DNA of 64,000 nucleotides from Streptomyces yatensis (lineage in GTDB: Bacteria > Actinomycetota > Actinomycetes > Streptomycetales > Streptomycetaceae), in NCBI RefSeq assembly GCF_018069625.1, contig NZ_CP072941.1:2232001-2296000 (forward strand), read 5' to 3'. Shown in pieces: positions 26,281 through 36,514 of this stretch. Each line of letters starts with the position of its first letter. Positions within the stretch are counted from its first letter, which is position 1. The position numbers and the translations under genes were made by a program. A model generated the notes under the pieces. That model made no database searches, was not told the DNA's origin, and worked only from the letters and a program-made list of their open reading frames with translations.

Positions 26281-26346
26281 GGGCGTGTGCGGGCCCCGAA
26301 GGGGCGCGGGGCTGTGTGGATGTGCGGCTCCGCCGCGTGGGCGCGC
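26281..26346. repeat. Second dispersed Streptomyces intergenic element
   Basis: GGGCCCCGAAGGGGCGCGGG followed by GGCTCCGCCGCGTGG. This wording is familiar from many Streptomyces intergenic regions. GCCCCGAAGGGGC folds as a tight hairpin. It terminates the Lrp transcript or insulates it from the amidase promoter. Confidence 0.5.
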
Positions 26347-26422
26347 CCGGCCACGACGGAGCCGCGGCCGGGCAACGGCGGACCAGGGCACCCCCGCCGA
26401 TCAGGCGCCCCCGGCGGAGCGC

Positions 26423-26878
26423 CTACGTGGGCGCGCCCGAGCTGAACCTTCGCAGCAGGGGCGAGAGCACCAGCACCGACTTGGTGCGCTCCACGAACGC
26501 CTCCCCCGCGATCCGCTCCAGCACCCGCTCGAAGTGGCGCATATCGGAGGCGAAGACCTGGACGACGGCGTCCGCGTCGCCGGTGACGGTCGACGCGGAC
26601 ACCACCTCGGGATAGCGCGACAGACCCCGGCGGATGGCGTCCGGCGAGGTGTTGTGGCGGCAGTAGAGCTCGATGAAGCCCTCGGTCTCCCATCCCAGCG
26701 CCACCGGGTCGACCCGCACCGTGAAGCCGGTGATGGCTCCCTCCGCGCGCAGCCGGTCCACCCGCCGTTTGACGGCGGGCGCGGACAGTCCTACCAGCTC
26801 GCCGATGTCGGCGTAGGAGCGGCGGGCGTCCTCGGCGAGGGCGTGGACGATGCGTTCGTCGAGATCATTCAGTCGCAC
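26423..26878 (-). CDS. Lrp/AsnC-family regulator
   Basis: 151 residues from GTG 26878. Helix-turn-helix at about 18-45 (ARRSYADIGELVGLSAPAV) and a RAM ligand-binding domain at about 65-140. Starts 10 nt after the permease stop, in the same direction, so it is probably co-transcribed with it. Lrp proteins of this class sense the amino acid whose uptake and breakdown they control; here lysine or arginine is the inferred effector. A longer N-terminus (start 26947) would overlap the permease and is not favoured. Confidence 0.88.
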   Translation of the reverse strand: MRLNDLDERIVHALAEDARRSYADIGELVGLSAPAVKRRVDRLRAEGAITGFTVRVDPVALGWETEGFIELYCRHNTSPDAIRRGLSRYPEVVSASTVTGDADAVVQVFASDMRHFERVLERIAGEAFVERTKSVLVLSPLLRRFSSGAPT

Positions 26879-26888
26879 TGGGGGGCAA

Positions 26889-28361
26889 TCACTTCTCTGC
26901 TGTGGCCAGTCGGGATCGGCGCAAGCCGTATGCGAAGTACAGCACAAGGCCGACGGCCATCCAGCAGCCGAACACCACCCAGGTGACGAACTGCAGACTG
27001 CCCATCATCCACAGACACAGCGCGAAGCCGATCACCGGGAAGAGCGGCGACAGCGGCACCCGGAAGGTGCGGGGCATCTCGGGCCGGGTCCGGCGCAGCA
27101 CGATCACGGCGATGTTGACCAGCGCGAAGGCGAAGAGGGTACCGATGCTGGTGGCGTCGGCGAGCTGACCGAGCGGGATCGCGGCGGCCAGGACCCCGCA
27201 GAAGAGCGAGACGATCACGGTGTTGGCGCGGGGCACCCCGGTCCTGGCGTGGACGGTGGAGAAGACCTTGGGCACCAGCCCGTCCCGGGACATCGCGAAG
27301 AGGATGCGGGTCTGGCCGTAGAGCACGGTCAGCACCACGGAGGCGATCGCGACGACCGCTCCGGCGGCCAGCAGCACGGCCCAGGCGTCCTGGCCGGTGA
27401 CATCCTTCATGATCGAGGCGAGCGCGGCCTCGGAGCCCGAGAACTTCTTCCACGGCAGGGCGCCCACCGCCACGGCGGCGACCAGGCAGTACAGCGCGGT
27501 GACGATGATCAGCGAGAGCATGATCGCGCGGGGCAGGTCGCGCTGGGGGTTCTTGGCCTCCTCACCGGCCGTGGAGGCGGCGTCGAAGCCGATGTAGGAG
27601 AAGAAGAGGGTGGCGCCGGCGGCGCTGACGCCCGCCATGCCCAGCGGCATGAACGGGGTGTAGTTGCCCGCCCGGATGCCGGTGAAGGCGACGGCACAGA
27701 AGAGGATCAGGGCCGCGATCTTCACCGCCACCATGACCGCGTTGGCGCGGGCGCTCTCCTTGGCGCCGCCCAGCAGGAACGCCATGGCCAGCAGCACCAC
27801 GAGCAGGGCGGGCAGATTGAAGATCCCGCCGTCCCCGGGCGGGGCGGCCAGGGCGTCGGGGATGGTGACGCCGAGGGTGCCGTCGAGCAGTTCGTTGAGG
27901 TACTCGCCCCAGCCGACGGCGACGGCCGCCACCGAGACGCCGTACTCCAGGATCAGACACCAGCCGCAGATCCAGGCGATCAGCTCGCCCATCGTGGCGT
28001 AGGCGTAGGAGTACGAGGAGCCGGAGACCGGGATGGTGCCCGCCAGCTCGGCGTAGGACAGCGCGGAGAACAGCGCGGTGAGCCCGGCGATGACGAACGA
28101 CACGATGACCGCGGGACCGGCGTCCGGTACGGCCTCGCCGAGCACCACGAAGATGCCGGTGCCCAGGGTGGCCCCGATGCTGATCATGGTGAGCTGCCAC
28201 ATGCCCATCGAGCGCCGCAGGCTGCCGCCGGCGCCCTGGCCGCCCTCGGCGACCAGCCGCTCGACCGGCTTGCGCCGCATCAGCCGGGTGCCCAGTCCGC
28301 CGACCGGAGGGTCTGGTTCCGGTTGCTGGGTGGCGGGCGGTGCTGCGCCGTGCTCCAACAC
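26889..28361 (-). CDS. APC-superfamily permease, cationic amino acid (CAT) type
   Basis: 490 residues, 12-14 membrane segments, GTG start with AAGGAG 8 nt upstream. GATLGTGIFVVLGEAVPDAGP is the APC consensus in span 1; SYAELAGTIPVSGSSYSYAY and GWCLILEYGVSVAAVAVGW are typical of the CAT/YfnA branch that imports lysine, arginine or ornithine. First gene of a permease-Lrp unit, adjacent to the DavA/DavB-like genes, so it likely supplies their substrate. Confidence 0.87.
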   Translation of the reverse strand: MLEHGAAPPATQQPEPDPPVGGLGTRLMRRKPVERLVAEGGQGAGGSLRRSMGMWQLTMISIGATLGTGIFVVLGEAVPDAGPAVIVSFVIAGLTALFSALSYAELAGTIPVSGSSYSYAYATMGELIAWICGWCLILEYGVSVAAVAVGWGEYLNELLDGTLGVTIPDALAAPPGDGGIFNLPALLVVLLAMAFLLGGAKESARANAVMVAVKIAALILFCAVAFTGIRAGNYTPFMPLGMAGVSAAGATLFFSYIGFDAASTAGEEAKNPQRDLPRAIMLSLIIVTALYCLVAAVAVGALPWKKFSGSEAALASIMKDVTGQDAWAVLLAAGAVVAIASVVLTVLYGQTRILFAMSRDGLVPKVFSTVHARTGVPRANTVIVSLFCGVLAAAIPLGQLADATSIGTLFAFALVNIAVIVLRRTRPEMPRTFRVPLSPLFPVIGFALCLWMMGSLQFVTWVVFGCWMAVGLVLYFAYGLRRSRLATAEK

Positions 28362-28661
28362 AGGGGTGGCTCCTTATTCGCTGCCATCAGGTGGTGGCGA
28401 CCGACTGCGGACATACGGGCGCCCGAAGAGCAAACCCGCAGGTGGGAATCGCCGAGCAGTCGGTCCCCGCCACTCCACGTCAGCGCAAGACCCTATGAGC
28501 CGTCCGCCGACGGCCGTAATGCACCATGGTTGCGCATACCCGTGGCAACGTTGCGCGCGGGGGCGCACGGCGGGGAATCGTTGCGAGACACTGCGCGAGT
28601 CAGCGCTCGTTTCACCCGAATGCCGCGATACTGCACCATTTTAGCGGTCGTTGGTGGGGAC
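28362..28661. other. Divergent promoter gap
   Basis: 300 bp between the permease (-) and a small + gene. More AT than average near 28620-28645 (CACCATTTTAGCGG), where a promoter for the + genes may lie. No consensus -35/-10 pair or operator can be named. Confidence 0.4.
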
Positions 28662-28868
28662 GTGACCACTGACAGTCTGCAACCACCCGATCACTCCCGC
28701 CTCAGTGCCGAACCCGTGTTCCGGCCCCGAGACCAGGGGGGTGACAGCGAGCGCTACCCGCTCGAATACTGCGCGAGAGTCTGGGAGGACTTCATCCGGG
28801 CGCTGGGCCGGATCGAGGCGGACTTCCTCCAGCGGTCCGATACACCGGAACCGGGCGTCAAGGCATGA
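28662..28868 (+). CDS. Small hypothetical protein
   Basis: 68 residues, GTG start with GGTGGGGAC just upstream. Begins VTTDSLQPPDH and ends in an amphipathic helix (VWEDFIRALGRIEADFLQR). No known domain. Its stop overlaps the next start (ATGA), so it is coupled to the membrane protein downstream. Confidence 0.6.
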   Translation: MTTDSLQPPDHSRLSAEPVFRPRDQGGDSERYPLEYCARVWEDFIRALGRIEADFLQRSDTPEPGVKA

Positions 28869-29626
28869 CGTACACCGAGCCGAGGCCGGGCGGCTACGGG
28901 CCCCCACCCACCGGCCACCGGCACGCCCCCGCGCCCCCTCCCGGAGAGCGGTACGAGGCGGCAGCCGATTATGAGATGAATCCTTTCCCCCTGCCCGACC
29001 CGGAGACCATCGAGGGCCGCTGGGACCTGGAGGGAGACCTGGCCCGGCTGCTGCAGACGACCGCCCCCGAGGAGTCGGTGCACACCACCGGCCCCATCGG
29101 ACCGGTGACCCCCGTCCACGCCCCCTCCCCCACGCATGTGCGGGGGCGCGGCAAGCGCCGCCGGGTCCGCTTCCGGCTGCCGACGCTGCCGTGGCTGCAT
29201 GTGATCAGCCTGATCTTCGCGGCGGTCACCACGGTCATCGTCGCGATGCTGAGCGTGCTCGGCGGGATGATCTCCTACCGCCCGCTGCGCTATCTGGCCT
29301 CCCCGAGCACCTCGGAGTCCATGGCGGCGTGGTGGCCCCTGCTGGTCTACGGACCCTGGCTGGTCGCCTCGCTGTCGGTGCTGCGGGCCGCCCTGCACCG
29401 CCGGGGCGCGGCGCACTCATGGGCCGTGGTGGTGCTCTTCTCCACCATCGCGGTGTTCCTGTGCGTCGCACACGCCCCGAGGAACGCGCCCAGCATGGCC
29501 GTGGCCGGTCTTCCCCCGGTCGCCGCGCTGGTCTCGTTCCACCAGCTGGTCCGGCAGATCACCCTCACCAGCCCGCCGCGCCACGCGCTGCCCCGCACCC
29601 GGGGTGAGCGCGGACTGGCGAGGTGA
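28865..29626 (+). CDS. Polytopic membrane protein, possibly DUF2637
   Basis: 253 residues. A Pro-rich, acidic cytoplasmic N-terminus (1-95) is followed by a basic cluster RGRGKRRRVRFRL, and four membrane segments: WLHVISLIFAAVTTVIVAML, WWPLLVYGPWLVASLSVLRA, WAVVVLFSTIAVFLCVA, and MAVAGLPPVAALVSFHQL. The layout resembles SpdB/DUF2637 proteins but I am not sure of the family. Co-translated with the small upstream gene. Confidence 0.6.
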   Translation: MTYTEPRPGGYGPPPTGHRHAPAPPPGERYEAAADYEMNPFPLPDPETIEGRWDLEGDLARLLQTTAPEESVHTTGPIGPVTPVHAPSPTHVRGRGKRRRVRFRLPTLPWLHVISLIFAAVTTVIVAMLSVLGGMISYRPLRYLASPSTSESMAAWWPLLVYGPWLVASLSVLRAALHRRGAAHSWAVVVLFSTIAVFLCVAHAPRNAPSMAVAGLPPVAALVSFHQLVRQITLTSPPRHALPRTRGERGLAR

Positions 29627-29643
29627 AGACCCCGTCGCGACAC

Positions 29644-29688
29644 ACCACCACAGCCCCACTCACCCGAGCCGAGTGGGGCTGTGGTGGT
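29644..29688. terminator. Strong bidirectional terminator
   Basis: ACCACCACAGCCCCACTC (29644-29661) pairs perfectly over 18 bp with 29671-29688, 9-nt loop. It lies between the convergent membrane-protein gene and guaB1. Confidence 0.88.
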
Positions 29689-29728
29689 TCTGGGCTCGAT
29701 TCGCCTCCGGGCGAGCCGAACCCGAACC

Positions 29729-31665
<1,937 letters not shown>

Positions 31666-31824
31666 ATGTCTGTTGCCGTACCGGCCGAGTCGGCCAAGGA
31701 GATGTCGGAGTTCGACCTGGACGTGCGTGTCGAGCTCGACGAGCCGACGGCCGCGCACAGCGCCTCCACCGGCACGCCCGCGGCGTCCATCATCTGGTGC
31801 ACCGTGGTCGCGCCGGCCTGTTAG
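31666..31824 (+). CDS. lanA: Class I lanthipeptide precursor peptide
   Basis: 52 residues. ATG chosen because GAAGGAG lies 6 nt upstream. The leader has FDLDV at 16-20, equivalent to the FNLDV/FNLDL box of epidermin and nisin leaders that LanB and LanC recognise. The core has only two cysteines: SIIWCT (Ser41, Cys45, Thr46) keeps the Ser-x3-Cys-Thr layout of nisin ring A, and Thr46 with the terminal Cys52 (TVVAPAC) would make an enlarged second ring in place of nisin's TPGC. Cleavage could fall after Pro38 or Ala40, leaving 12-14 residues. Further Ser/Thr at 32-37 could be dehydrated if retained. Expected product: a very short two-ring lanthipeptide. The gene is followed by a strong hairpin, then lanB and lanC. 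Confidence 0.82.
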   Translation: MSVAVPAESAKEMSEFDLDVRVELDEPTAAHSASTGTPAASIIWCTVVAPAC

Positions 31825-31833
31825 CAGCCAGGA

Positions 31834-31870
31834 CCGCGCGGGGCCCGGGCCGAGCCCGGGCCCCGCGCGG
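31834..31870 (+). terminator. 17-bp hairpin between lanA and lanB
   Basis: CCGCGCGGGGCCCGGG (31834-31849) pairs perfectly with 31855-31870, plus a C-G pair closing a 3-nt CGA loop. It begins 10 nt after the lanA stop. In RiPP operons such hairpins partly terminate transcription or protect the short mRNA, so that precursor exceeds enzyme. Confidence 0.75.
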
Positions 31871-31934
31871 CTCGCCGACGGCGGAATTCTCGCCGGTGCC
31901 GAACGTGAACGGGAGAGACGGGAGAGACGGCCCC

Positions 31935-34900
31935 ATGTCCGGAGACCACGCGATGTTCCACGCGGAGCCCACCGGGATGCTCCGCGTCCCCCTCCTTCCC
32001 CACTCGGCCACCGAGACCCGCGCACACCTCGACCCGCGCGACCGCGAACAGGTCCGCCGGTACATCGACGCGCTCCTGACCGACGAACGGGTCGAGGAAG
32101 CCCTCGCCGTCTCCAGCCCCTCGCTGCACCGGACCGTCGAGGCGCTGCGCGCGGGCGCCCCGATGAAACCCGGCGCCCTGCGCAAGCTCACCCTCTCGGC
32201 GACGCGCTACGTCCTGCGGGGCGCCAGCCGCGCCACCCCCTTCGGACTCCTGGCGGGTGTCGCCCCGGTGTCCTTCGGCGAGGGCTACCAGGTCCGGCTG
32301 GGCACCCGGCACCGCAAGGCGGTGCGCCCGGACGGCGGCTGGCTGACCGGCGTGCTCACCGCCTGGGAGGGCGACCTCGAGGTGCTGCGGGCGCTGCGCG
32401 TCGTGGCGAACGACCTGGGCTTCGCACGCGGGCAGCGCTGGGTGCTCCCCTGCGGCTACGACGCGAAGGACCCCGCCGGCTCCGACGAGCCGGCCACCGA
32501 CGAACGGCGGCGCGAGGGGCGGACCGCCCAGGAGATCTCCGTACGCCACACGGCGGCCGTGCGGACCATCCTCGCGGCCACCCGGCACCCCCGCCCGGCC
32601 GGGGGCCTGCTGAAGACCCTCGACGAGGCGTACCCGAACGTCCCCGCGTCCGCCAAGGAAGGGCTTCTCGTCGAGCTCGTCCGCCAGGGCTTCCTCCTCA
32701 CCGAGCTGCGCCCCCCGCTCGGCGAGACCGACCCGCTGCGGTACGCGGTGGAGGTCCTCAAGTCCGTCGGCCATGCCGACAAGGCGGGCGAACTGGCCGC
32801 CATCGGCGACCTGTTGGAGGAATACGGCGCGGAGGGCCTCGGTGCGGGGCTCGGCCGCTGGAAGAAGGCCCTGGACGCGATGGGCGGTCTGCGCGCCGAT
32901 GACCGGCCGATCCAGGTCGACATGCGGCTGGACGCCGAAGTCACCCTGGACCGGGAGGTGTTGCGGGAGGCGGAGCGCGCGGCCATGGCGCTGTGTCTCG
33001 CCGCGCCCGACACGATGCCGACGCCGGACCTGCGGGAGTACCGTGACGCGTTCGTCGAACGCTACGGCACCGGCCGGGCCGTGCCGCTCGCCGACGTCCT
33101 CGACCCGCACACCGGCCTGGGCCCGCCGGCCGGCTACGACCATCCCAAAAGCGAACGGCGCACGGCGGAAGCCGGTGAGCCGAGCGAACGCGACCGGGCC
33201 CGGAACGAGTTCCTGGCCGAGCTGGCCCTCACCGCGATCGCGTCGGGCGACCGCGAGGTGGTGCTCGACGACGCGGCGCTCGACCGGCTGCGCGGCTCCG
33301 GAGCACCGCCCCCGGCCGCGCTGGAACTCTGCGCCCATCTGACCGCCCCCTCGCGGCGATCCCTCGACGAGGGCGACTTCACGCTCGTGCTCTCCCCGTC
33401 GACGGGATCGCCGGCCCCGGGCGCGCTCTTCGGCCGGTTCGCCTATCTCCTCGACGACGTGGAGGAGGTGGGCGAGTTGGCGCGCCGTTCCGCCGCCGAC
33501 TCGGCACGGGACGGCGCGCTCCAGGCACACCTGGACTTCCTGCCCCTGAGGGGGCGCGACGCCAATGTGGCCCGCGTCCGGCCGTTCTGGACCGAGCGGG
33601 TCGCGGTGGGCTGCTTCGCGGACCGCGCCTCGCCCGCCGTGCGGGGAATGGGCGATCTCGCACTGGCCGCCGACCCGGACCGGCTGTATCTCGTGGACGC
33701 CTCCACCGGAGAGGAGATCAACCCGCGGGTTCCGACCATGCTCGACCCGCGGCGCGCCCCCGCGGCGGTCCGACTGCTGCGCGAGGTGCCGACGATGGGC
33801 ATCTGGCCCTCGTGCGTATGGACATGGGGGCGCCTCTCCACCCTCCCCCACCTGCCCCGCGTCCGGTACGGCAGGACGGTCCTCGCCCCCGCCCGATGGC
33901 GGCTGACCGACCCCGGCCTGTTCGACTCCGCCCTCCCCGACGCGGAGTGGGAGCGCCGCCTGGACGACTGGCGGGCGCGCTGGAAGGTGCCCGACCGGGT
34001 CGCCGTCGGCGGCGGCGACCACCGGGTGGAGCTGGACCTGACCGCCCCGCTCCACCGCATGGTGCTGCGGCGCGAACTCGGCCGCGGCAAGGACGTGACG
34101 GCGTACGAGACTCCCGAGGACGCGGGGGCGGGCGACGGCTGGCTCGCCACCGACTCGGGGGCGTTCAGCAGCGAACTGGTGATACCGCTGCTGCCCGCCC
34201 GACCGGCGCCCGGCGCGTCCCCGGCCGTCCGGGCTCCGGCCGTCCGGGCTCCGGCGCGGCGGATCCGCCCGGTCGGTCCGCCCGTCCCACGGCACAGCCG
34301 CGACTGGCTCTACGGCAGGCTCTACACCTACGCGGGCCGCCAGGACGAGGTGCTGGCCGAGCATCTGCCCCGGCTGCTGGCGGCCCTGCCGCCCGCGGTG
34401 GACCGCTGGTTCTTCATCCGCTATGCCGATCCGGGCGGCGCGCATCTTCGGCTGCGGTTCCACGGCGACCCCGCCACGCTCCACGGCGAGCTGACACCGG
34501 GCGTCCTCGACTGGGTGGAGCGGTTACGCGATCTGCGCCTGGCCGGGGCGTTCGTCATCGACGGCTATGAACCCGAGACCCACCGCTACGGCGGCCACGA
34601 GGCCATCGAGGCCGCCGAGACGGTCTTCCACCACGACAGCGTGGCCGCCCTCGAACAGCTCCGGCTGCGGGCGGCCGGCGCGGTCACCGTCGAGCCGCAG
34701 GTGCTCGCCGCCGCCAACTACCTCGACCTCACCCGCCAGGTCCACGGCGACCGGTGGACCGGCTGGTGGCTGCGCGACCCGCGGGACGAGGAGCACCACG
34801 CCTACTTCCGGGAACGCCGTGGGGCGGCACTCCGCCTGCTGGACGGCGGGTTCCGGGCGACGCTCCCCGCCGAGGGCGCGGCCACGGCGCTCGCCGCCGT

Positions 34901-35087
34901 CGACGCCAGGGCGGTCGCCATGCGCGCCTATGCCTCCGTGGCCGCCGACCCATCGGTGCTGGCGAGTGTGTTGCATATGCACCACAACCGGCTGATCGGC
35001 ACTTCACGCAGCTCCGAAGCCCGTTCGCTGGCGGTGGCGCGTGGCCTCGCCCAGGCCGACCACGGACGGCGGAGGCACCTCGGATGA
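31935..35087 (+). CDS. lanB: Full-length class I lanthipeptide dehydratase
   Basis: 1050 residues from ATG 31935 (GGGAGAGACGG upstream); the frame is open further 5' but that part overlaps lanA. The N-terminal glutamylation domain (about 20-690) has KLTLSATRYVLRGASRATPF then GLLAGVAPVSFG at 101-115, the Lant_dehydr_N signature; it adds Glu from glutamyl-tRNA to Ser/Thr. The C-terminal elimination domain (about 785-1040) has RWFFIRYADPGGAHLRLRF near 825 and LHMHHNRLIG near the end, needed to expel glutamate and leave Dha/Dhb. Both domains are in one protein, as in NisB and unlike split thiopeptide enzymes. Codon 864 (34524-34526) is TTA, so translation should need bldA tRNA. Acts on the lanA peptide in the cytoplasm. 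The 3' end overlaps lanC. Confidence 0.92.
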   Translation: MSGDHAMFHAEPTGMLRVPLLPHSATETRAHLDPRDREQVRRYIDALLTDERVEEALAVSSPSLHRTVEALRAGAPMKPGALRKLTLSATRYVLRGASRATPFGLLAGVAPVSFGEGYQVRLGTRHRKAVRPDGGWLTGVLTAWEGDLEVLRALRVVANDLGFARGQRWVLPCGYDAKDPAGSDEPATDERRREGRTAQEISVRHTAAVRTILAATRHPRPAGGLLKTLDEAYPNVPASAKEGLLVELVRQGFLLTELRPPLGETDPLRYAVEVLKSVGHADKAGELAAIGDLLEEYGAEGLGAGLGRWKKALDAMGGLRADDRPIQVDMRLDAEVTLDREVLREAERAAMALCLAAPDTMPTPDLREYRDAFVERYGTGRAVPLADVLDPHTGLGPPAGYDHPKSERRTAEAGEPSERDRARNEFLAELALTAIASGDREVVLDDAALDRLRGSGAPPPAALELCAHLTAPSRRSLDEGDFTLVLSPSTGSPAPGALFGRFAYLLDDVEEVGELARRSAADSARDGALQAHLDFLPLRGRDANVARVRPFWTERVAVGCFADRASPAVRGMGDLALAADPDRLYLVDASTGEEINPRVPTMLDPRRAPAAVRLLREVPTMGIWPSCVWTWGRLSTLPHLPRVRYGRTVLAPARWRLTDPGLFDSALPDAEWERRLDDWRARWKVPDRVAVGGGDHRVELDLTAPLHRMVLRRELGRGKDVTAYETPEDAGAGDGWLATDSGAFSSELVIPLLPARPAPGASPAVRAPAVRAPARRIRPVGPPVPRHSRDWLYGRLYTYAGRQDEVLAEHLPRLLAALPPAVDRWFFIRYADPGGAHLRLRFHGDPATLHGELTPGVLDWVERLRDLRLAGAFVIDGYEPETHRYGGHEAIEAAETVFHHDSVAALEQLRLRAAGAVTVEPQVLAAANYLDLTRQVHGDRWTGWWLRDPRDEEHHAYFRERRGAALRLLDGGFRATLPAEGAATALAAVDARAVAMRAYASVAADPSVLASVLHMHHNRLIGTSRSSEARSLAVARGLAQADHGRRRHLG

Positions 35088-35130
35088 CGGCGGAGGCATC
35101 TCGGATGGCGGCGGAGGCATCTCGGATGGC
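35068..35130 (+). repeat. Three 21-bp tandem repeats spanning the lanB-lanC junction
   Basis: Units at 35068-35088, 35089-35109 and 35110-35130, consensus GGCGGAGGCATCTCGGATGGC (split: GGCGGAGGCATC, TCGGATGGC). Each unit supplies an in-frame ATG for lanC (35084, 35105, 35126) preceded by GGCGGAGG, so each is a potential ribosome-binding and start unit; the protein reads EASRMAA repeated. Confidence 0.88.
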
Positions 35131-36421
35131 GGCGGCACCAGCCGGGCGGTGGGATCCCGACACGGTGGTGGCCGAGATCTCCGCCCGTATCCGCGACCAC
35201 GTCACCGACACCGGCACCGGGGACTTTTCCGCTGCCGGGCTCGGCATGGGTGCCTCGGGGGCGGCGCTGTTGCTCAGCGAGCTGAGCAGGAACGACCCGG
35301 GCCTGCGCCCGACCGTCCACGCCCTGCTGGCGGCGGAGGCCGGGTACGCCGGTGCCAGAGGTCCCGGGCTGATCACGGGCCTGGGCAGTCTCGGCTTCGC
35401 CGCCAAGCACGCCGCCCGCTCGCCCCGGGACTACGCCACCGTACGGGGCCGGGTGGACACGACCCTGCGGCATCGCCTCAAAACGGTTCTCGATGCCGAG
35501 CATGAGCGAATGGAATCCGGTGTCCCCGGGGCGGACCGGGAACACTTCGACGTCATCTCCGGTGTGACCGGCCTCGGCCGGTACTTTCTCGCCGAGCCGT
35601 CCGACCCCGAAGCGGTCCACGACGTGCTGCGGTATCTGGTCGCCCTCACCGAGCCCGTCAGGGCCGCGGCCAGGCCGTTGCCCGGCTGGTTCAGCCCCCC
35701 GTGGCCCGCCGCGCTGGACCCGCGGCGCCGGGAGTGGGTGCTCGACCTCGGCCTCGCCCACGGCATCGCCGGGCCGCTCGGGCTGCTGTCCCTGTGCTGG
35801 ACGCGCGGACCGCGCGTCCACGGCCACGACACGGCCATCCGCCGTATCGCCCGGTGGCTGATGAGCTGGCGCCAGGAGGACCCGGGCGCGGGCCCCGGCT
35901 GGCCCGGTACGGTCTCCGCCGACCAGGAGCTGGCCGCCACCCGGCCCGCCCTGGGGCCGGGGCGCGTGAGTTGGTGCTACGGCGCTCCGGGCATCGCCCG
36001 CGCGCTCCAGCTCGCCGGAGTCGCACTGGGCGAGGAGGCGTGGGTGAACACCGCGGCGCAGGCGATGAGGGCGGTGTTCGCCCGCCCCGACGGACTGCGG
36101 GCGCTGGACGATCCCGGGCTGTGCCATGGCCTCGCGGGGCTGGCCCGGATCACCGGGCGCATCGCCGACGACCTGGACGACGGGTGGCTGTCCGCGCGGG
36201 CGGACGAGCTCGCCGAGCGGCTGTGCGCCCGCTTCGACCCCGGCACGGCCTTCGGCTTTCCCACCGCGCCGGTGCTGCCGCTGCGGCCGGAACCGCTGGA
36301 CGCGCCGACGTTCCTGGAGGGCGCGGCGGGCGTCGCCCTCGTGCTGCTCGGCCGGAGCACACCGCCCGCCGGGACCGCCGAGGGTGCTGTGCCGTGGGAC
36401 GCCGCCCTGCTTCTGGCGTGA
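35084..36421 (+). CDS. lanC: Lanthionine synthetase C (cyclase)
   Basis: 445 residues from ATG 35084, overlapping the lanB stop (ATGA). Alpha/alpha-barrel LanC: LAHGIAGPLGLL (His226), SWCYGAPGIARAL (Cys298) and LCHGLAGLARI (Cys347-His348). The Cys, Cys and His zinc ligands and the proton-handling His correspond to the NisC set, so the enzyme should be active. It adds cysteine thiols to Dha/Dhb to form (methyl)lanthionine rings. Alternative in-frame starts at 35105 and 35126 come from the 21-bp repeats and would remove only the repeated EASRMAA residues. Followed directly by a terminator; no lanP, lanT or lanFEG follows. Confidence 0.92.
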   Translation: MTAEASRMAAEASRMAAAPAGRWDPDTVVAEISARIRDHVTDTGTGDFSAAGLGMGASGAALLLSELSRNDPGLRPTVHALLAAEAGYAGARGPGLITGLGSLGFAAKHAARSPRDYATVRGRVDTTLRHRLKTVLDAEHERMESGVPGADREHFDVISGVTGLGRYFLAEPSDPEAVHDVLRYLVALTEPVRAAARPLPGWFSPPWPAALDPRRREWVLDLGLAHGIAGPLGLLSLCWTRGPRVHGHDTAIRRIARWLMSWRQEDPGAGPGWPGTVSADQELAATRPALGPGRVSWCYGAPGIARALQLAGVALGEEAWVNTAAQAMRAVFARPDGLRALDDPGLCHGLAGLARITGRIADDLDDGWLSARADELAERLCARFDPGTAFGFPTAPVLPLRPEPLDAPTFLEGAAGVALVLLGRSTPPAGTAEGAVPWDAALLLA

Positions 36422-36428
36422 TGCGAGG

Positions 36429-36456
36429 TGGCGAGCGGCGGGCCGCTCGCCATTTT
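36429..36456 (+). terminator. Intrinsic terminator of the lan operon
   Basis: TGGCGAGCGG (36429-36438), loop CGGG, CCGCTCGCCA (36443-36452) then TTTT (36453-36456). A 10-bp perfect stem plus U-tract, unusually canonical for this genome, 7 nt after the lanC stop. Confidence 0.9.
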
Positions 36457-36514
36457 CCCCTTGCCCGCCGTTCCCCCTTGCCCGCCGCGACCGATACTGG
36501 CCGCGTCCGGCCCG

